Below, one piece after another: positions 43,271 to 49,178 of a stretch of DNA of 49,178 nt. The notes under the pieces are model-generated. The model was not told where the DNA came from. It was given only the letters and a program-made list of their open reading frames with translations, and did no database searches. Source of the DNA: an uncultured Bacteroidales bacterium (GTDB lineage Bacteria; Bacteroidota; Bacteroidia; Bacteroidales; UBA932); the NCBI GenBank assembly GCA_944326265.1, contig CALVDE010000015.1, positions 1-49,178 of the forward strand. Reading direction: 5' to 3'. Within the stretch, counting starts at the first letter, position 1. Every line of letters starts with the position of its first letter. Made by a program: the position numbers and the translations under genes.

Positions 43271-44062
43271 ATGAAAAAAATTCTTATCATTTTTGCCATG
43301 GGCATTTTGTCAAATTTCCCTATCATGGGACAAAATGCCCATGGCAATGTTAAACCTGACTGGGTCAATGGCTATTTCAGGGAATTACCGAACTCGTACA
43401 TAGAGGTTGTGTCTGCGTCAGGATACGACTTAAAAAGCGCTAGAGATAAAGCTGCCAATGAGGCAATTAAACGACGCAGTCTGGCTACCGGGGCAGAAGC
43501 ATCTGTTTCCATATACGGGAACAATCTCAATGTAGTGTCTAACCACGATCTTATAGTAAAGTCCAGAATTCTAGATGAGTATGTATTACATACAAGCATA
43601 GGATATACGGTTTATTTATTAGTGCAGACAGTTAAAAATCCGACGTACGATTATGAACCAATTACTGTAACTGAAAAATATCCCTTTTCCGCAAGAGTTT
43701 TTGTTCCAGGAATGGCACAGATATACAAGGGCACTGTCGTGAAAGGGATAGCTTTCATATCCGGAGAAGTCGCCATGTTAGGAGGAGTTGTCGTTTTTGA
43801 ATGTATGCGCTCGTCTTACAGCTCTAAAATTAATAACACGCATAATGCTGATGCCAGGCTGCAATATATCAATAAAGCCAACTTGATGTCCGGTCTAAGG
43901 AATGGATTTATCGCCGGAGCAGCAGCTGTTTATGCATGGAATATCATAGACGGCATAGTTGCTAAAGGTAATAAACACATTATGATAGGCGATGCATCTA
44001 TAAGCGTATCTCCGTATGTTGCACCTGAACACAGCGGAATGATGTTAACATTGAACTTTTAA
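43271..44062 (+). CDS. Unrecognised exported protein with membrane segments
   Basis: 263 residues from the ATG at 43271 (MKKILIIFAMGILSNFPIMG), 4 bp after the LPP20-like stop; a 23-codon earlier frame overlaps that gene and is rejected. Signal peptide, then a domain with VKPDWVNGYFRELPNSYIEVVSA and ARDKAANEAIKRRSLATGAE, reminiscent of the LPP20-like neighbour, and later hydrophobic stretches (GIAFISGEVAMLGGVVVF, NGFIAGAAAVYAWNIIDGIV). No family I can name. The coding sequence of the signal peptide contains a 19-bp inverted repeat. A terminator follows. Confidence 0.6.
   Translation: MKKILIIFAMGILSNFPIMGQNAHGNVKPDWVNGYFRELPNSYIEVVSASGYDLKSARDKAANEAIKRRSLATGAEASVSIYGNNLNVVSNHDLIVKSRILDEYVLHTSIGYTVYLLVQTVKNPTYDYEPITVTEKYPFSARVFVPGMAQIYKGTVVKGIAFISGEVAMLGGVVVFECMRSSYSSKINNTHNADARLQYINKANLMSGLRNGFIAGAAAVYAWNIIDGIVAKGNKHIMIGDASISVSPYVAPEHSGMMLTLNF
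43293..43347. repeat. 19-bp perfect inverted repeat inside a signal-peptide coding region
   Basis: TTGCCATGGGCATTTTGTC (43293-43311) and its exact complement (43329-43347) flank a 17-nt spacer. The arms lie inside codons of the gene starting at 43271. Confidence 0.95.
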
Positions 44063-44130
44063 AGAAATTTTGACTTGTACTTGGTATAGCTTAAACTTTT
44101 AACAGGGAACACATGGCAATGTTTCAATCA

Positions 44131-44165
44131 GCGTGTCTGGAGTGAGTCTTCAGACACACTTTTTT
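44131..44165 (+). terminator. Intrinsic terminator of the AT-rich lipoprotein operon
   Basis: GTGTCTG (44133-44139) and CAGACAC (44151-44157) with an 11-nt loop, then a run of six T (44160-44165). The T-run reaches into the stop codon of the opposing gene at 44164. Confidence 0.8.
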
Positions 44166-45039
44166 AAACAGTATCGCTCCTGTCAACTGCAACTTTTACG
44201 CTTGTGGACTCTCCTGCTGCCGTAGAGCCTTCCAGCGGACTTACACTGATCCAGTCTACAGTTACATTGGTAATTGCCCATTCGAGACTCTCGGAAATCC
44301 CTGTATTTCTTATATCGAACGACAATTCATCGTACTTGGTTCCAAAATCAAGGTTACTAGTAGACAATTCCATTTCAGCATCATTTTGGCTTCCGTCATC
44401 ATAAAGCACAGACACAGTCATCGCCTGTGAGCCTCCTGCAGCATTGACATTGAATGTAGTGGTTACGTCTTTCGATATTTGCATCCTGTCTATTATAACT
44501 TTTATACTGCTTGATTTCCCTCTATCGGTCGTTCCTTCCATCGGACTCTCCTTAAGCCATGTTTCCGTAATGTTTGAAACAGTCCATGAAAGTTTTTCGG
44601 TACTTCCAGTATTTTTTATAGTAAAATTCATCTCGTCGCGTTGCAAACCGAAATCAAGGCTGGTGGAAGAAAGCTCAAAAGCTGCCTCTTCTTCCTCTTT
44701 AACCAATTGCATGTCGCAAATTACAGTCTCTCCCGAAACTACGGTCACCTGTCTGGAATTGGTCTTGTAGCCTGCTGAAGATACAGTGATTTTGTATTGC
44801 TCCGCATCCAGATTCTGAAACTCGTAATGACCCCCATCCCCCGTAACAGCCGTTTTGTTACCAGGAGACAAAACCACTTCCGCTCCTCTAATCGGCTCTT
44901 TGTTGTCTGCATCAGTTATTATACCGTACAGATTCCCATAAAAAGTGTACTCTTCTTCCTTGCAGGACCCTACAGCCAGTATAATTGACACAAAAACAAA
45001 AGCACATACTGCAAGACGGTTATTAAATTTGATTCTCAT
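44164..45039 (-). CDS. CarboxypepD_reg/BACON-like lipoprotein
   Basis: 291 residues. Lipobox VGSC (Cys26), a CarboxypepD_reg-like domain (LYGIITDADNKEPIRGAEVVL, HYEFQNLDAEQYKITVSSAGY), then two BACON-like repeats with SSTSLDFGLQRDEMNFTI/STSNLDFGTKYDELSFDI and WTVSNITETWLKESP/WAITNVTVDWISVSP. The second repeat stops early (KVAVDRSDTV), before the final strands present in the first, so the C-terminus looks cut. The stop lies inside the T-run of the opposing terminator. Same domain toolkit as the + strand operon, suggesting a common surface system. It has its own promoter with a leader of about 170 nt. Confidence 0.75.
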   Translation of the reverse strand: MRIKFNNRLAVCAFVFVSIILAVGSCKEEEYTFYGNLYGIITDADNKEPIRGAEVVLSPGNKTAVTGDGGHYEFQNLDAEQYKITVSSAGYKTNSRQVTVVSGETVICDMQLVKEEEEAAFELSSTSLDFGLQRDEMNFTIKNTGSTEKLSWTVSNITETWLKESPMEGTTDRGKSSSIKVIIDRMQISKDVTTTFNVNAAGGSQAMTVSVLYDDGSQNDAEMELSTSNLDFGTKYDELSFDIRNTGISESLEWAITNVTVDWISVSPLEGSTAAGESTSVKVAVDRSDTV

Positions 45040-45213
45040 AGTATTTCTGATTGTAACTCTAGGATGTCGTATTAAATCATTTGAGACGAATATTATAAGA
45101 TGGCTTGCCTGACACTACTTCGTCGAAACAGCAAAATAAAGCGTAAATAAACGCTTGATATGTACATCCCCCATACGCCATCTATGTAAAGAAATCTGCG
45201 CAGAAAGACTTTA

Positions 45214-45243
45214 CAAATATAGTGTAAAAACTCAAAGTTTCAA
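45214..45243 (-). promoter_or_regulatory. Promoter of the minus-strand lipoprotein gene
   Basis: Minus-strand TTG (45243-45241), 19-bp spacer, TATATTTG (45221-45214). The start would be near 45207, giving a leader of about 168 nt to the ATG at 45039; I see no riboswitch in it. Confidence 0.65.
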
Positions 45244-45323
45244 TAACTTTTACATATTTGTTATGTTACTGCTGTGCAGCAACTGCCAAAATGTCTTATA
45301 ATTCGTTGTAAATCAGTGGATTA

Positions 45324-45338
45324 GTGACAATTTGTCAC
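45324..45338. promoter_or_regulatory. Palindrome upstream of hsp20
   Basis: GTGACAATTTGTCAC has perfect 7-bp arms around one T. It lies 170 bp before the hsp20 start and between the two divergent transcription units, a possible operator. Confidence 0.5.
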
Positions 45339-45408
45339 AAATTTAAGCCAATTTTTCCGCTTCTCCGGACATAATCCTCACTGGTCCGCAATTTGCGATA
45401 TATCCTGT

Positions 45409-45480
45409 CGAACGCCCGAAAGGGAGGGCGGAACGGAGACCCCGGAAGGGGCTCCGGGAAACTCCCCGGGAAGGCGTTCG
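45409..45480 (+). ncRNA. Structured GC-rich leader of hsp20
   Basis: A closing stem CGAACGCC (45409-45416) with GGCGTTCG (45473-45480) encloses a long hairpin: CGGAG (45434-45438), bulged A, CCCC, loop GGAA, GGGG, CTCCG (to 45456). An alternative small hairpin CCC-GAAA-GGG (45415-45424) competes with the closing stem. GGAA and GAAA are GNRA tetraloops. It ends 27 bp before the hsp20 ATG, which lies in AT-rich, unpaired sequence. I read it as a cis-acting 5' untranslated element, possibly a thermosensor or stability element; no known family fits. The rest of 45040-45507 holds only the promoter and palindrome listed separately. Confidence 0.55.
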
Positions 45481-45507
45481 GAAAACATTAAAAAGAACAA
45501 ATTAAAA

Positions 45508-45963
45508 ATGGAGGATAAAATTATGGTACCTAGCAGAAGAACACAGCAGAATTGGCTGCCCGCTTTTTTCAATGACTTTTTCGATGATGACTTCAGGCAT
45601 TTCGGAAACATGATGAGGACTTCGTCCCCTGCCATCAACGTAAAGGAAAATGACAAGGAATACACCGTAGAGATAGCCGCTCCCGGTATGTCCAAGGACG
45701 ATTTCAAAATCCGCATCAACGAAGAGAACGAACTTGTGGTCACCCTTGAACACAAGAATGAACAGAAAGAAGAGAAGAAGGACGAGAAATACCTCAGAAG
45801 GGAATTCTCCTACTCCCACTTCGAACAGGCTCTGCTTCTTCCTGACGACATCAAGAAAGAAGAGATCAGTGCCAGCATGGAGCACGGTGTACTGAACATC
45901 ACCCTGCCTAAGGTAACTGAAGCACCTGCCGCTCCTAAAGAGAGGTTCATCGATATAAAATAG
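45508..45963 (+). CDS. Hsp20/alpha-crystallin small heat-shock protein
   Basis: 151 residues. An N-terminal arm (RRTQQNWLPAFFNDFFDDDF) is followed by the alpha-crystallin domain (PAINVKENDKEYTVEIAAPGMSKDDFKI through YLRREFSYSHFEQALLLPDDI and MEHGVLNITLPKV). It acts as an ATP-independent chaperone that holds unfolding proteins. The C-terminal IDIK resembles the IXI motif that mediates oligomers. A second ATG six codons in (45523) is possible; 45508 is preferred because of the AT-rich run before it. Monocistronic: structured leader before, terminator after. Confidence 0.95.
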   Translation: MEDKIMVPSRRTQQNWLPAFFNDFFDDDFRHFGNMMRTSSPAINVKENDKEYTVEIAAPGMSKDDFKIRINEENELVVTLEHKNEQKEEKKDEKYLRREFSYSHFEQALLLPDDIKKEEISASMEHGVLNITLPKVTEAPAAPKERFIDIK

Positions 45964-45978
45964 TCTGACGGACAACAA

Positions 45979-45994
45979 TGCAGATGCATCTGCA
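45979..45994. other. 16-bp perfect palindrome after hsp20
   Basis: TGCAGATGCATCTGCA reads the same on both strands. It lies between the hsp20 stop and its terminator. Confidence 0.6.
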
Positions 45995-46010
45995 CCTGCT
46001 GCAAAGGAGA

Positions 46011-46048
46011 AGGCCGCTCCCGGGCAACACCGGAGGGCGGCTTTTTTC
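46011..46048 (+). terminator. Intrinsic terminator of hsp20
   Basis: GCCGCTCCCGG and CCGGAGGGCGGC form an imperfect stem across a short loop, followed by TTTTTTCGT. Confidence 0.85.
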
Positions 46049-46099
46049 GTATATCCCGTATCGAAATTTTCCATATCTTGCAGGATAATTCAGTATAAT

Positions 46100-47761
46100 A
46101 TGGACAGCATCGGTAAAAACAGAGCCAGGATGGCATTCGCCGCGGCGGGGATCCTCATCCTCCCGGCAGCCTGCACATCACAGAATGGGACTGCAAAAGG
46201 AGAGGGGCAGTCCGGAAACGACATTCGCAAGCCGCTCAACATCATATACATAATGAGTGACGACCACTCCTGGCAGACCATAGGTGCATACGGGCACGGC
46301 CTGATAGAGACCCCCAACATCGACCGTCTGGCCGACTCCGGCATCCTGTTTACCAACAGCTTCGTGGCCAACTCCATAAGCGGACCGAGCAGGGCCTGCC
46401 TGCTCACCGGCAAGCACAGCCACAAGAACGGGTTCACGGACAACACCCGCACTTTCGACGGCAGCCAGCAGACCTTCCCCAAGCTCCTGCAGCAGGCCGG
46501 ATATGAGACGGCCGTCATAGGCAAATGGCACCTCACCTCCGAGCCTACAGGCTTCGACTACTGGAACATCCTCACAGGACAGGGCGACTACTACAACCCG
46601 ACTTTCATAGACAACGGCCGGAAGAAGGTCATCCCTGGCTATGCCACCGACATCACTACCGACCTGGCCCTCGACTGGCTGAAGAACAGGCGTGATCCCG
46701 AGAAGCCGTTCTGCCTCCTGCTGCACCACAAGGCCCCCCACCGGACATGGATGCCGGACCTGCAGGATCTGGGCGCCTTCGACGGTGCGGAACTGCCCCT
46801 GCCGGACAATTTCTACGACGACTATGCCGGACGCCCGGCGGCAGCGGCACAGGAAATGGAGATAGGCCGCCACATGGACCTGGTATACGACCTGAAAATG
46901 GCGGACAGGGAAGGGGAAATCCACACCTCCACCGGTCTGGAAGGCTACGGCAGATACATGTACTCGACATCTGAAGACAACAGCGGAGAGTCCCTCACGC
47001 CAGGCCGCATGACACCGGAGCAGAAAGCCGTCTGGGATGCCTACTACGACCCCATCATCGAGCAGTTCAAGGCCGACAGCCTCACCGGCAAGGCCCTCGC
47101 CGAATGGAAGTACCGCCGCTACATGAGCGACTACCTGAGCGTCATCCGCTCCGTGGACCGCAATGTGGGCCGCGTCCTGGACTATCTCATGGAATCCGGA
47201 CTCTGGGACAACACCCTGGTCATCTACACCTCCGACCAGGGCTTCTATATGGGTGAACACGGCTGGTTCGACAAGCGTTTCATGTACGAGGAATCGTTCC
47301 GGACGCCTCTGCTGGCACGTTATCCGGGCGGCTTCCACGGCGAAGTGGACGCACTCGTCCAGAATATCGACCACGCCCCCACCTTCCTCGAGATGGCAGG
47401 CGTGACAGTCCCGGACGACATCCAGGGCGAGTCCTACCTGTCATTCCTGCGCACAGGCAGGACGGAGAAAGGCAGGCACTGGCGCAAGTCCCTCTACTAC
47501 CATTTCTACGAATTCCCCGGAGAACATGCTGTCCGCCGCCACTACGGAGTCCGCACGGACCGCTACAAGCTGATCCATTTCTACGGCCACGACATCGACT
47601 CATGGGAGCTCTACGATCTCAGGAAAGACCCTTCGGAGATGCACAATCTCTACGGGGACCGCTCATACCGCAGGGTACAGAGACGGCTTCACCGCGAGCT
47701 GGACAGGCTTCAGGAAATGTATGACGATCCCGTCAGGGAAGAATTGTCAGGGAAAATATGA
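46100..47761 (+). CDS. S1-family sulfatase lipoprotein (serine type)
   Basis: 553 residues. Lipobox LPAAC (Cys25). The metal motif IMSDDHSWQTIG opens the sulfatase fold. The active-site motif is SGPSRACLLTGK, with Ser94 to be oxidised to formylglycine (SxPxR), so an anaerobic sulfatase-maturing enzyme is required; none lies in the window unless the radical SAM at 14962 has that role, which I doubt. Later motifs: VIGKWHL, LLLHHKAPHRTWMPD, YTSDQGFYMGEHGWFDKRFMYEE. The pattern resembles N-acetylglucosamine-6-sulfatase-like members, suggesting host glycan (mucin or glycosaminoglycan) desulfation. Substrate is inference. Its ATGA overlaps the aldolase gene. Confidence 0.9.
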   Translation: MDSIGKNRARMAFAAAGILILPAACTSQNGTAKGEGQSGNDIRKPLNIIYIMSDDHSWQTIGAYGHGLIETPNIDRLADSGILFTNSFVANSISGPSRACLLTGKHSHKNGFTDNTRTFDGSQQTFPKLLQQAGYETAVIGKWHLTSEPTGFDYWNILTGQGDYYNPTFIDNGRKKVIPGYATDITTDLALDWLKNRRDPEKPFCLLLHHKAPHRTWMPDLQDLGAFDGAELPLPDNFYDDYAGRPAAAAQEMEIGRHMDLVYDLKMADREGEIHTSTGLEGYGRYMYSTSEDNSGESLTPGRMTPEQKAVWDAYYDPIIEQFKADSLTGKALAEWKYRRYMSDYLSVIRSVDRNVGRVLDYLMESGLWDNTLVIYTSDQGFYMGEHGWFDKRFMYEESFRTPLLARYPGGFHGEVDALVQNIDHAPTFLEMAGVTVPDDIQGESYLSFLRTGRTEKGRHWRKSLYYHFYEFPGEHAVRRHYGVRTDRYKLIHFYGHDIDSWELYDLRKDPSEMHNLYGDRSYRRVQRRLHRELDRLQEMYDDPVREELSGKI

Positions 47762-48438
47762 AAAAGAAAGAAATACAGCATTTCATCGACTGTGCCCGCA
47801 GGACAGCTGCGGCCGGACTGCTCTCCTGCAGCAGCGGCAACCTCTCCCTGCGCCTCCCGGTGTCCGAAGGCACTCACGGCTCTCTTCAAAGTCAGGACAA
47901 TCACGACGGGCAGGACATCTCCCGCAATCCGCAAAGTACCATGCCGGAGGCTCCTTCCGACCTGGCCCTGCTGTCCGCCACCGGCAGCTGGCTCGAAGAG
48001 CTGCAGGAAGACCAGATAGCCCTCTGCCGCATCTGCGACGGGGAAGTACTCAACGGGATAACCCCCACCATGGAGGCCGGTTTCCATCTGGGAATCATGC
48101 GCCGCCGCCCGGAAGTGGGATGCGTCCTGCATTTCCAGTCTCCCTATGCCACGGTAGTGGCCTGCATGAAGGACAAGCCCCGGGATTTCAACGTAACCCT
48201 CGAAGGACCATTATACGTGGGCCGGGATATACCTGTGGTGCCGTTCCTTCCGCCCGGTAGCCCTGAACTCGCCGCTGCGGTCGTGGAAGCCCTCACCGCC
48301 CACGACATTGTCCTGATGTCCAACCACGGACAGGTCGCCTGCGGCCCCGACTTCCCCGACACATTCCGCCGCGCCGTCTTTTTCGAGATGGCCTGCCGCA
48401 TCATCGTCCTCTCCCGCGGCAACTACACCACCGTCTGA
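47758..48438 (+). CDS. Class II aldolase/adducin-family protein
   Basis: 226 residues. GLLSCSSGNLSLRL is the phosphate-binding start, LLSATGSWL and PTMEAGFHLGIM (Glu of the zinc site) follow, then CVLHFQSPYATV, EGPLYVGRDIPVVPFLPPGS and VLMSNHGQV. Class II aldolases usually have HxH in place of HFQ; here the second histidine is Gln, so the zinc site is altered. It may act on a sugar phosphate or be a non-aldolase adducin-like enzyme. Overlap with the sulfatase gene (ATGA) suggests the two handle the same sugar. Confidence 0.82.
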   Translation: MKKKEIQHFIDCARRTAAAGLLSCSSGNLSLRLPVSEGTHGSLQSQDNHDGQDISRNPQSTMPEAPSDLALLSATGSWLEELQEDQIALCRICDGEVLNGITPTMEAGFHLGIMRRRPEVGCVLHFQSPYATVVACMKDKPRDFNVTLEGPLYVGRDIPVVPFLPPGSPELAAAVVEALTAHDIVLMSNHGQVACGPDFPDTFRRAVFFEMACRIIVLSRGNYTTV

Positions 48439-48449
48439 ATTTGCATAAT

Positions 48450-48944
48450 TTATGGGATGAGGGCGATAACGATGTAGTAGAGCATCACTCCGGAGGCGGC
48501 AAGCTTGGCTCCGGTGCCGAGCAGGAAGCCGAGAAATGAGCCTGCGGCGGCCTTGATACCCTGCCCCATCTTCTTCTCTCCCCAGTAGAGTTCGGCGGCG
48601 AGGGCACCGATGAAGGCTCCGATGATCATGCCCCAGGGCGGGAAGAACAGAATGCCCACTACCATGCCGGCTGTTGCTCCGCGCGAGGCGTACTTCGTGC
48701 CGCCGGTCACCCGTGTCAACCAGCCCGGCACCACATAATCCAGAACGGTGACCACCACCGTGACTATCAGCATGATGATCAGCAGACGCCAGGTGATGTC
48801 GTCCTGAACTTGAGGCGAGCCCCATAGAAAGAGCAGAAACATGCCTGCCAAACTGCATGGAGGGCCGGGCAGCACGGGCAGAATACAGCCGAGAAGGCCT
48901 ACGATGCCGAGTATCACGGCTACTATGTCGATGAAAATTTCCAT
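48450..48944 (-). CDS. DUF456 inner-membrane protein
   Basis: 164 residues with five hydrophobic segments: IVAVILGIVGLLGCILPVLPGPP, LIIMLIVTVVVTVLDYVVP, a Gly-rich loop (GGTKYASRGATAGMVVGILF), WGMIIGAFIGALAAELYWG and the C-terminal GVMLYYIVIALIP. The GLLGCILPVLPGPP and GTKYASRGATAG blocks identify DUF456, a family of unknown function. Monocistronic, converging with the aldolase gene. Confidence 0.9.
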   Translation of the reverse strand: MEIFIDIVAVILGIVGLLGCILPVLPGPPCSLAGMFLLFLWGSPQVQDDITWRLLIIMLIVTVVVTVLDYVVPGWLTRVTGGTKYASRGATAGMVVGILFFPPWGMIIGAFIGALAAELYWGEKKMGQGIKAAAGSFLGFLLGTGAKLAASGVMLYYIVIALIP

Positions 48945-48972
48945 ATTGCGCGTCAGTATGAACTTTCAGTAC

Positions 48973-49004
48973 GCAAATGTAACATATTTGGCAATCTGAG
49001 CAAA
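48973..49004 (-). promoter_or_regulatory. Promoter of the DUF456 gene
   Basis: Minus-strand TTTG (49004-49001), 19-bp spacer, TACATTTGC (48981-48973). One of the best consensus promoters in the window; start about 22 bp before the ATG. Confidence 0.75.
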
Positions 49005-49062
49005 ACTTACGGTAAGTACTGACGCAGGGCGGTTTTGTAATTGCCCGATACTCATGGACTTA

Positions 49063-49084
49063 CGAAAAGCATGTGCGCTTTTCG
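49063..49084. other. Hairpin near the window end
   Basis: CGAAAAGC (49063-49070) and GCTTTTCG (49077-49084) pair across a 6-nt loop. No T-run beyond the stem; role unknown. Confidence 0.45.
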
Positions 49085-49098
49085 GCATGTTCCGAACT

Positions 49099-49178
49099 GA
49101 TGTGAGGTGTACCAAAAAAGTTGGACACAAGAGAAAAAGTAATGATAAAAAGCAACAGTTTACGGGTCCACCTGCTGG
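49099..49178 (+). mobile_element. Probable left end of an IS3-family element (cut by the window)
   Basis: TGTACCAAAAAAGTTGGACA at 49109-49128 closely resembles the terminal inverted repeat of IS3-group elements, and the AAAGTAATGATAAAAAGCAA that follows looks like the lead-in to an orfA. The window ends before any transposase can be read, so the call rests on the terminal sequence only. Confidence 0.5.

Noticed and set aside
46178-47374. A 398-codon minus-strand frame over the sulfatase
   Set aside because: Shadow of the clear sulfatase gene; no signal, domain or promoter.
1-49178. tRNA or rRNA genes
   Set aside because: No cloverleaf-like GTTCRANNC arms with matching acceptor stems and no rRNA signature were seen by eye on either strand.

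Overview
The window looks like a chromosomal piece of a gut Bacteroidales bacterium, most likely Alistipes/Rikenellaceae-like. The evidence is Bacteroidota -7 promoter boxes (TAnnTTTG) before many genes, A-rich translation starts with no clear Shine-Dalgarno sequence, many lipoproteins, BACON and CarboxypepD_reg-like surface proteins, a B12-riboswitch btuB-btuG locus, a serine-type sulfatase and a sigma-54-controlled ABC exporter. Most of the window is GC-rich. A lipoprotein block at about 37.3-45.3 kb is visibly AT-richer. Species assignment is inference.

Layout. 1-0.26 kb: 117-bp tandem repeat. 0.35-3.2 kb: beta-propeller lipoprotein and gpmI. 3.2-4.55 kb: broken BACON lipoprotein gene on the minus strand. 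4.55-10.6 kb: cobalamin riboswitch, TonB receptor (btuB), BtuG-like propeller, DUF4465 protein and a PKD-like surface protein. 10.6-12.3 kb: STAS protein and an SLC13 transporter lacking its N-terminal half. 12.2-18.2 kb: a patchwork with a DUF3791-DUF3990-DUF3791 module, a membrane protein, a lipoprotein plus radical SAM/SPASM pair, a zeta-toxin pair, a phosphatase and a second copy of the lipoprotein. 18.2-20.6 kb: methyltransferase, nitroreductase, Rpn-type nuclease. 20.8-31.9 kb: NtrY/NtrC-like two-component system divergent from a TolC-HlyD-permease-permease-ATPase exporter that carries a sigma-54 promoter. 32.2-33.1 kb: PfkB kinase. 33.3-37.2 kb: a seven-gene ribosomal operon (rplC to rpsC) with its own promoter and terminator. 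37.8-45.0 kb: AT-rich surface lipoprotein operon plus one opposing lipoprotein gene. 45.5-48.9 kb: Hsp20, sulfatase, class II aldolase, DUF456 protein. The window ends in what looks like the edge of an IS3-family element.

The most unusual pattern is at 12.4-17 kb. Two different toxin-antitoxin-like modules each sit directly behind the 3' end of a + strand gene. In each case a diverged copy of that 3' end, including an in-frame stop, lies on the far side of the module (12447-12517 versus 13598-13668; 16012-16045 versus 16932-16965). This is the footprint left by elements that insert at gene 3' ends and regenerate them, but no integrase is visible here. The second lead is the radical SAM/SPASM enzyme with two paralogous lipoproteins. 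Their signal-peptide segment is identical over 14 residues although 9 of the 14 codons differ silently.
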